This document shows, piece by piece, positions 4,983-9,008 of a stretch of 9,008 bases of DNA. Both the position numbers and the translations under genes were made by a program. Source of the DNA: Frankiales bacterium (GTDB lineage Bacteria > Actinomycetota > Actinomycetes > Mycobacteriales > SCTD01); assembly GCA_025464915.1 (NCBI GenBank), contig JAODNF010000400.1:1-9008 (forward strand), read 5' to 3'. Below the pieces are notes generated by a model. That model worked only from the letters and a program-made list of their open reading frames with translations, did no database searches and was not told where the DNA came from. The stretch's first letter is position 1. Each line of letters begins with the position of its first letter.

Positions 4983-6461
4983 TCAGCCCAGCGTCGTGCG
5001 GACCACCGGCAGGCCGGCGGGTGCGCCGCCCTCGATGAGCCGGCTGATCGCGTCGGTGTCGAGGTGCTCGGCCACCAGGTCGCCGAGCAGGTCCAACCTC
5101 GCCTGCCGCACGTCGGCGAACGACCGCTCCCCCGGCACCCAGTCGCGTCCGGTCAGGGCGGCGACCTCGGACAGGTACGCGCGCCGGAACCCGTCGCTCT
5201 CGAGCGCACCGTGCCAGACGGTGCCGCTGACCGCTCCGACCCGCACGCCGTCGAGGAAGGGCTCTCCGGACGACACCGCGATGCGGCCGTGGTGGATCTC
5301 GTAGGCCGTGGTCACCGGGTGCCCGCGCCACGCCCCGACCGGCCTGGCCAGCACCTTGTCCGCGCCGAAGGCGGTCGACACCGGGAGCAGCCCGAGGCCC
5401 GTGACCGCACCGGCACGCGACTCGACGTCGTCCTCGATCGCGCCGCCGAGCATCTGGAAGCCGCCGCAGATCCCCAGGACAGGGCCCTCGTGCCGAGCGA
5501 TGGCATCGGCGATCCCCCTGGTGCGCAGCCACGCCAGGTCGGACACCGTCTGCCGGGTGCCGGGCAGCACGACGAGGTCGGCGTCCGCGAGCTCCTCAGC
5601 CGTCTCGGCGAAGCGCACCAGCACGCCCGGCTCCGAGCGCAGTGCGTCGATGTCGGTCCAGTTCGACAGCCGAGGCAGCCGGACGACGCTCACCCGCAGC
5701 ACGTCGCGTCCCAGCGCCGGCGTCGGCGCGACGCGGGTCGACAGCCCGAGCGAGTCCTCGACGTCGAGCTCGAGGCCCTCGGCCCAGGGCAGCACGCCGA
5801 AGGTCGGCCGGCCCGTCAGACCGGCGAGCATCTCCAGCCCGGGCGCCAGCAGCGCGGGGTCACCCCGGAACTTGTTGATGACGAACCCGCAGACGAGGGC
5901 CTGGTCCTCCGGCGACAGCACCGCGAGGGTGCCGAACAGCCCTCCGAAGACGCCTCCGGGGTTGATGTCGCCGACGACGACCACCGGCAGCGACGCCGCC
6001 CGCGCCAGGCCCATGTTCGCGATGTCGGTCGCCCGGAGGTTGATCTCCGCGGGCGACCCGGCGCCCTCGCAGATCACCACGTCGTACCGGGACTGCAGGT
6101 CGCGCAGGCACTCCACCGAGATCCGGCCCAGCTCGCCCGAGTGCTTCCGGTACGACGTGGCCGACACGTCGGCGTAGGGCTTGCCCATCAGGACGACCTG
6201 CGAGGTGCGGTCGCTCCCGGGCTTGAGGAGCACCGGGTTCATCGCCGCCTCCGGCTCGACACCTGCCGCCGCCGCCTGCATGGCCTGGGCCCGGCCGATC
6301 TCGGCGCCGTCGATGGTGACGGCGCTGTTGAGAGACATGTTCTGGGCCTTGAAGGGCGCGACCTTCACGCCCTGCCGGGCGAGCCAGCGGCACAGCCCGG
6401 CAGTGAGCACGGACTTGCCGGCGTCGCTCGTCGTGCCCGCGACGAGGAGCGAGCCCCTCAT
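4983..6461 (-). CDS. cobQ: Cobyric acid synthase (glutamine-hydrolysing)
   Basis: CobQ/CbiP amidates the b, d, e and g side chains of adenosylcobyrinic acid a,c-diamide, using glutamine and ATP, to give adenosylcobyric acid. The 492-residue length matches the family. The N-terminal dethiobiotin-synthetase-like ATPase domain has the P-loop GTTSDAGKS (9-17), then KAQNMSLNSAV, which is diagnostic of CobQ, and CEGAGSPAEINLR. The C-terminal class I glutamine amidotransferase domain has GICGGFQML with nucleophile Cys332, and the catalytic His417 in VWHGALESDGF. The start ATG overlaps the cobD stop as ATGA (4 nt), so translation is probably coupled to cobD. A hairpin terminator follows the stop. All key residues appear intact. 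The B12 riboswitch seen at 477-566 is far away and does not lead this operon; control would lie upstream, beyond the right edge of the window. Confidence 0.98.
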   Translation of the reverse strand: MRGSLLVAGTTSDAGKSVLTAGLCRWLARQGVKVAPFKAQNMSLNSAVTIDGAEIGRAQAMQAAAAGVEPEAAMNPVLLKPGSDRTSQVVLMGKPYADVSATSYRKHSGELGRISVECLRDLQSRYDVVICEGAGSPAEINLRATDIANMGLARAASLPVVVVGDINPGGVFGGLFGTLAVLSPEDQALVCGFVINKFRGDPALLAPGLEMLAGLTGRPTFGVLPWAEGLELDVEDSLGLSTRVAPTPALGRDVLRVSVVRLPRLSNWTDIDALRSEPGVLVRFAETAEELADADLVVLPGTRQTVSDLAWLRTRGIADAIARHEGPVLGICGGFQMLGGAIEDDVESRAGAVTGLGLLPVSTAFGADKVLARPVGAWRGHPVTTAYEIHHGRIAVSSGEPFLDGVRVGAVSGTVWHGALESDGFRRAYLSEVAALTGRDWVPGERSFADVRQARLDLLGDLVAEHLDTDAISRLIEGGAPAGLPVVRTTLG

Positions 6462-7348
6462 CGCCGCGCCGCGACGGCCAGCGCACCGGCGGCGACGGAC
6501 ACGGCCGCGGACAGCCGCGCCGCGCGAGGGATGTCGGCGACGAACGGCGACGGGCCGTCACCCATGAGCGGCCGCGTCTCGACGCGGTCCCCGTAGCGCA
6601 AGGAACCACCCAGCGTGCGCCCGAGCGCTCCGGCGAAGGCGGCCTCCACCGGGCCGGCGTTCGGCGACGGGTGCTTGCCGCCGTCCCGCCGCCAGGAGGT
6701 GAGCGCTCTGCTCCGCGACCCGTCCACGGCGGGCGCGAGAACCGTGGTGAGCGCGGCGGTGAGCCGCGCAGGCACCCAGTTCGCGACGTCGTCGAGCCGG
6801 GCCGCAGCCCACCCGAAGCGGAGGTAGCGGTCCGACCGGTGTCCCAACATCGCGTCGAGCGTGTTGACGGCGCGGTAGCCGAGAAGCCCTGGCACACCGG
6901 CGATCGCGCCCCAGAACAGTGGCGCCACCACGGCGTCGGAGGTGTTCTCCGCGACGGACTCGACGGTCGCCCGAGCGAGCTCGGAGACGTCCAGCTGGGC
7001 AGGGTCGCGACCGCACAGGTGCGGCAGCCGCTCACGAGCGCCGGCCAGGTCTTCGGCGGCCAGCAGCCGGTGCATGGTCTGAGCCTCACGCCGCAGCGTC
7101 GTCCCGCCGATCACGGCCCACGTCGCCAGGGCGACCGAGAGCTGCCGGCGGCCGAGCAGTGCGCCGAGTCCCGCAGCAGCACCGGTCAGGCCGACGGCGA
7201 AGACAGCGCCGGCGGCGCGAGAGTCCTTGTACGCCAGGCGTTCTGCTCGCGTCACCACCGCACCGAAGGCGGCCACGGGGTGCCCGCGACGGGGGTCGGC
7301 GAGCACGGCGTCCAGGCCGAGCCCGACAGCGGTGGGCCAGGCAGACAT
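6458..7348 (-). CDS. cobD: Adenosylcobinamide-phosphate synthase (CobD/CbiB)
   Basis: This integral membrane enzyme joins adenosylcobyric acid, the cobQ product, to aminopropanol or its phosphate to form adenosylcobinamide (phosphate). It has 296 residues. Family motifs are GLDAVLADPRRGHPVAAFG (11-29), ESVAENTSDAVVAPLFW (130-146), NTLDAMLGH (162-170) and KHPSPNAGPVEAAFAGALG (225-243). About four or five hydrophobic stretches are visible, among them 46-65, 70-82, 139-158 and 277-293. The ATG at 7348 lies 10 nt after the TAG of the GGDEF-EAL gene. No Shine-Dalgarno sequence precedes it, so ribosomes may reinitiate from the upstream gene. The gene order cobD-cobQ in one operon is widespread in actinobacteria. 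The name 'cobD' follows Pseudomonas/actinobacterial usage; it is cbiB in Salmonella. Confidence 0.96.
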   Translation of the reverse strand: MSAWPTAVGLGLDAVLADPRRGHPVAAFGAVVTRAERLAYKDSRAAGAVFAVGLTGAAAGLGALLGRRQLSVALATWAVIGGTTLRREAQTMHRLLAAEDLAGARERLPHLCGRDPAQLDVSELARATVESVAENTSDAVVAPLFWGAIAGVPGLLGYRAVNTLDAMLGHRSDRYLRFGWAAARLDDVANWVPARLTAALTTVLAPAVDGSRSRALTSWRRDGGKHPSPNAGPVEAAFAGALGRTLGGSLRYGDRVETRPLMGDGPSPFVADIPRAARLSAAVSVAAGALAVAARR

Positions 7349-7358
7349 GCCGCCGATG

Positions 7359-9008
7359 CTATCGGCGGGACGCGACCAGGCCGGACCGCAGCAGCGGCGC
7401 GAGCGCCTCGGGAGACGTCGGCCGGCTGTAGAGGTAGCCCTGGAGGGCGTCGGCCCCGAGGTCGATGACGATGTCCGCCACGTCCTGCGTCTCGACGCCC
7501 TCGGCCACCACCCGCAGCCCGAGCTCGTGCGCCACGTCGACGACGGCCCGGACGACGGAGGCACGGCGACGGTCCTGGTCCACCCGCTCCACGATGGAGC
7601 GGTCCAGCTTGAGGGTCCGCAGCGGCAGGTCGACCAGGTAGGACAGCGCGGACCACCCGGTGCCGAAGTCGTCGACCGCGACCTCGATGTCGCCCTCGGC
7701 GCAGCGGGCGAGCGCGTCTCGCGCCTGCGGCCCGACCAGATCACCCTCGGTGACCTCGACCGACAGCGCGCGACGCGGGAGGCCCGCCCCGTCGACGACG
7801 GCCAGCAGGTTCGCGACGAGCTCCGGTGCCGCGAGCACCGGCGCGGGCACGTTGACGGCGCACTCGATCTCGAGCCCGTCCCGCCACCACACCACGAGCT
7901 GGTCCACGACCTGCTGCACGACGCTGGCCGTGAGCTCCGGCATCAGTCCGGCCCGGCTGGCCGTTTCCAGCCAGAGGCCGGGTGCGACGAGCTCGTCACC
8001 GATCCGGCGCCGGACCAGGGCCTCGACCTTGAGCGGACCGCGGGCGACCGGCACGACCGGCTGGTAGTGCACGACCAGCCCGTCGCCCACGATGGCGTGG
8101 CGCAGGTCCAGCACCTCGCGCAACCGCTGCGTCGCCGGGTTGTCGAGCCCAGGGTCGTACGCCGCGAGCCGGGTGCCCCCGCTCTTCGCGCGCGCCTTCG
8201 CGAGGTCGGCGTGCTGCAGCGCCGCGTCTGCGCCGCCCGAGGCAGGGGTCGCCGTGCCGACGCTGACCGTGATCGGCACGGACAGCCCGGCGACCTGCAG
8301 GGTGCCGGTGCAGCGCGCCAGCGCGGCCTGCACGACGTCCATCGCCTCCTCGTCGGTGTCGCCCTGGACCAGCAGCGCGAACTCGTCGCCGCCGATGCGG
8401 GCGACCGGCGTCTGCTGGGGCACCGAGGCGCAGAGCCGGGCAGCCATGCTCGACAGCACCAGGTCACCGGCCGCGTGCCCGAAGCCGTCGTTGACCAGGC
8501 GGAACCCGTCCATGTCCATGACCGCGACCAGCGTCGCCCGGTTCAGCGGTGTCGCCCTCAGGACGTCGAGGAAGCCTCGACGGTTGAGCAGGCCGGTCAG
8601 CTGGTCCTCGCGGGCGAGCATCGTCGCGCGGTGCCGGGCCTGCTCGGCCTCGTCGAGCAGCAGGGCGTTCGCGAGCGTGAGGGAGACGACCCTGGCCACC
8701 TGCTGCAGGTAGCTCACGTCGTCCGGCTCGAAGTCCGGCGACCCCTCGCGCCGGGCGACGCCGAGCGCTCCGAGCGAGCGGCCGCGGCAGACCAGCGGCG
8801 TGATGACCATGCCGGCCAGCGCGAAGTCGGCGAGGGCGCTGCGGTACCTGTCCTCGATCGGGCCGAGCAGCGCGGGGACCCCCTGGGCACCGACGGACAC
8901 CGTCTCCCCGCGGGTGACGACCCGGTCGACGAGGCTGCCCGGGAGCCGGCACCGGCCCCCCGCGATCCGGCGCGCGAAGGCCACCACGTCGCCACCGTCG
9001 ACCGTGTA
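7359..9008 (-). CDS. GAF-GGDEF-EAL cyclic-di-GMP enzyme (partial, 5' end outside window)
   Basis: The frame enters from the right edge; 549 residues are visible, numbered here from the first one. Roughly 8-115 resemble a GAF sensor domain, followed by a short helical linker. The GGDEF domain (about 133-290) has DQLTGLLNRRGF, the metal-site segment MDMDGF (164-169), LVNDGFGHAAGD, and an intact GGDEF at 206-210. The inhibitory RxxD I-site is absent; PQQT occupies 197-200. The EAL domain (about 310-545) has EAL at 329-331, Asn386, Glu418, DDFGTG (446-451), Lys467, Glu503 and Gln523 in LQGYLYSRP. Both diguanylate cyclase and phosphodiesterase sites therefore look competent. Which activity dominates cannot be read from sequence; the GAF domain may decide it by ligand. 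An in-frame GTG at 8987 exists, but the GAF domain would be cut there, so the true start lies upstream. The gene ends 10 nt before cobD on the same strand. Confidence 0.93.
   Translation of the reverse strand, partial: YTVDGGDVVAFARRIAGGRCRLPGSLVDRVVTRGETVSVGAQGVPALLGPIEDRYRSALADFALAGMVITPLVCRGRSLGALGVARREGSPDFEPDDVSYLQQVARVVSLTLANALLLDEAEQARHRATMLAREDQLTGLLNRRGFLDVLRATPLNRATLVAVMDMDGFRLVNDGFGHAAGDLVLSSMAARLCASVPQQTPVARIGGDEFALLVQGDTDEEAMDVVQAALARCTGTLQVAGLSVPITVSVGTATPASGGADAALQHADLAKARAKSGGTRLAAYDPGLDNPATQRLREVLDLRHAIVGDGLVVHYQPVVPVARGPLKVEALVRRRIGDELVAPGLWLETASRAGLMPELTASVVQQVVDQLVVWWRDGLEIECAVNVPAPVLAAPELVANLLAVVDGAGLPRRALSVEVTEGDLVGPQARDALARCAEGDIEVAVDDFGTGWSALSYLVDLPLRTLKLDRSIVERVDQDRRRASVVRAVVDVAHELGLRVVAEGVETQDVADIVIDLGADALQGYLYSRPTSPEALAPLLRSGLVASRR

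Noticed and set aside
3376..5532. Minus-strand open frame of about 718 codons across the exporter and the end of cobQ
   Set aside because: Its Asp/Glu/Arg/Gly-rich translation is the complement of a codon-biased gene. It spans the terminator hairpin and two real genes with clear motifs.
4953..6596. Plus-strand open frame of about 547 codons over cobQ
   Set aside because: cobQ on the other strand has complete family motifs. This frame is low-complexity and matches nothing I recognise.
1..9008. CRISPR arrays, tRNA or rRNA genes, transposases, attachment sites, toxin-antitoxin or phage-defence genes
   Set aside because: No regular repeats, cloverleaf sequences or matching protein motifs were seen on either strand.

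Overview
The window is very GC-rich and almost completely coding. GTG starts, a four-base ATGA start/stop overlap and a likely leaderless promoter all suggest a high-GC actinobacterium. This is inferred from composition and gene content; I cannot name a genus. Nine protein genes are visible. Two run off the window ends, and no gap between genes exceeds about 100 bases.

Left edge (1-566, minus strand): the 5' part of a ChlI/ChlD-type AAA+ chelatase subunit of the kind actinobacteria use for cobalt insertion in cobalamin synthesis. A compact B12-riboswitch-like leader precedes it. Next comes purU (559-1353, minus), a formyltetrahydrofolate deformylase whose stop codon lies inside the possible 5' strand of the riboswitch.

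Middle (1354-4982): a 61-bp region containing an 18-bp inverted repeat (17 of 18 paired) separates purU from a divergent, translationally coupled pair. This pair is a lipoprotein M15-family peptidase and a GNAT acetyltransferase. The GNAT gene overlaps tail to tail with a TetR-family regulator. The regulator is divergent from a 14-TM DHA2 (EmrB/QacA-like) drug exporter, and palindromes fill the shared promoter region. A strong hairpin closes the exporter gene and also the cobalamin genes converging on it.

Right part (4983-9008, minus strand): a GAF-GGDEF-EAL cyclic-di-GMP enzyme (5' end outside the window), then cobD (adenosylcobinamide-phosphate synthase) and cobQ (cobyric acid synthase), in transcription order. 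Gaps are 10 nt between the first two, and cobD and cobQ overlap by 4 nt, so the three are probably one transcript.

Cobalamin genes therefore lie on both sides of a block of unrelated genes: cobD/cobQ for late amidation and aminopropanol attachment, and the chelatase for cobalt insertion. The clearest points of interest are the short B12 riboswitch, the long inverted repeat at the purU/peptidase divergent start region, and the second-messenger enzyme ahead of cobD. I found no CRISPR array, tRNA, rRNA, insertion sequence or recognisable defence system.
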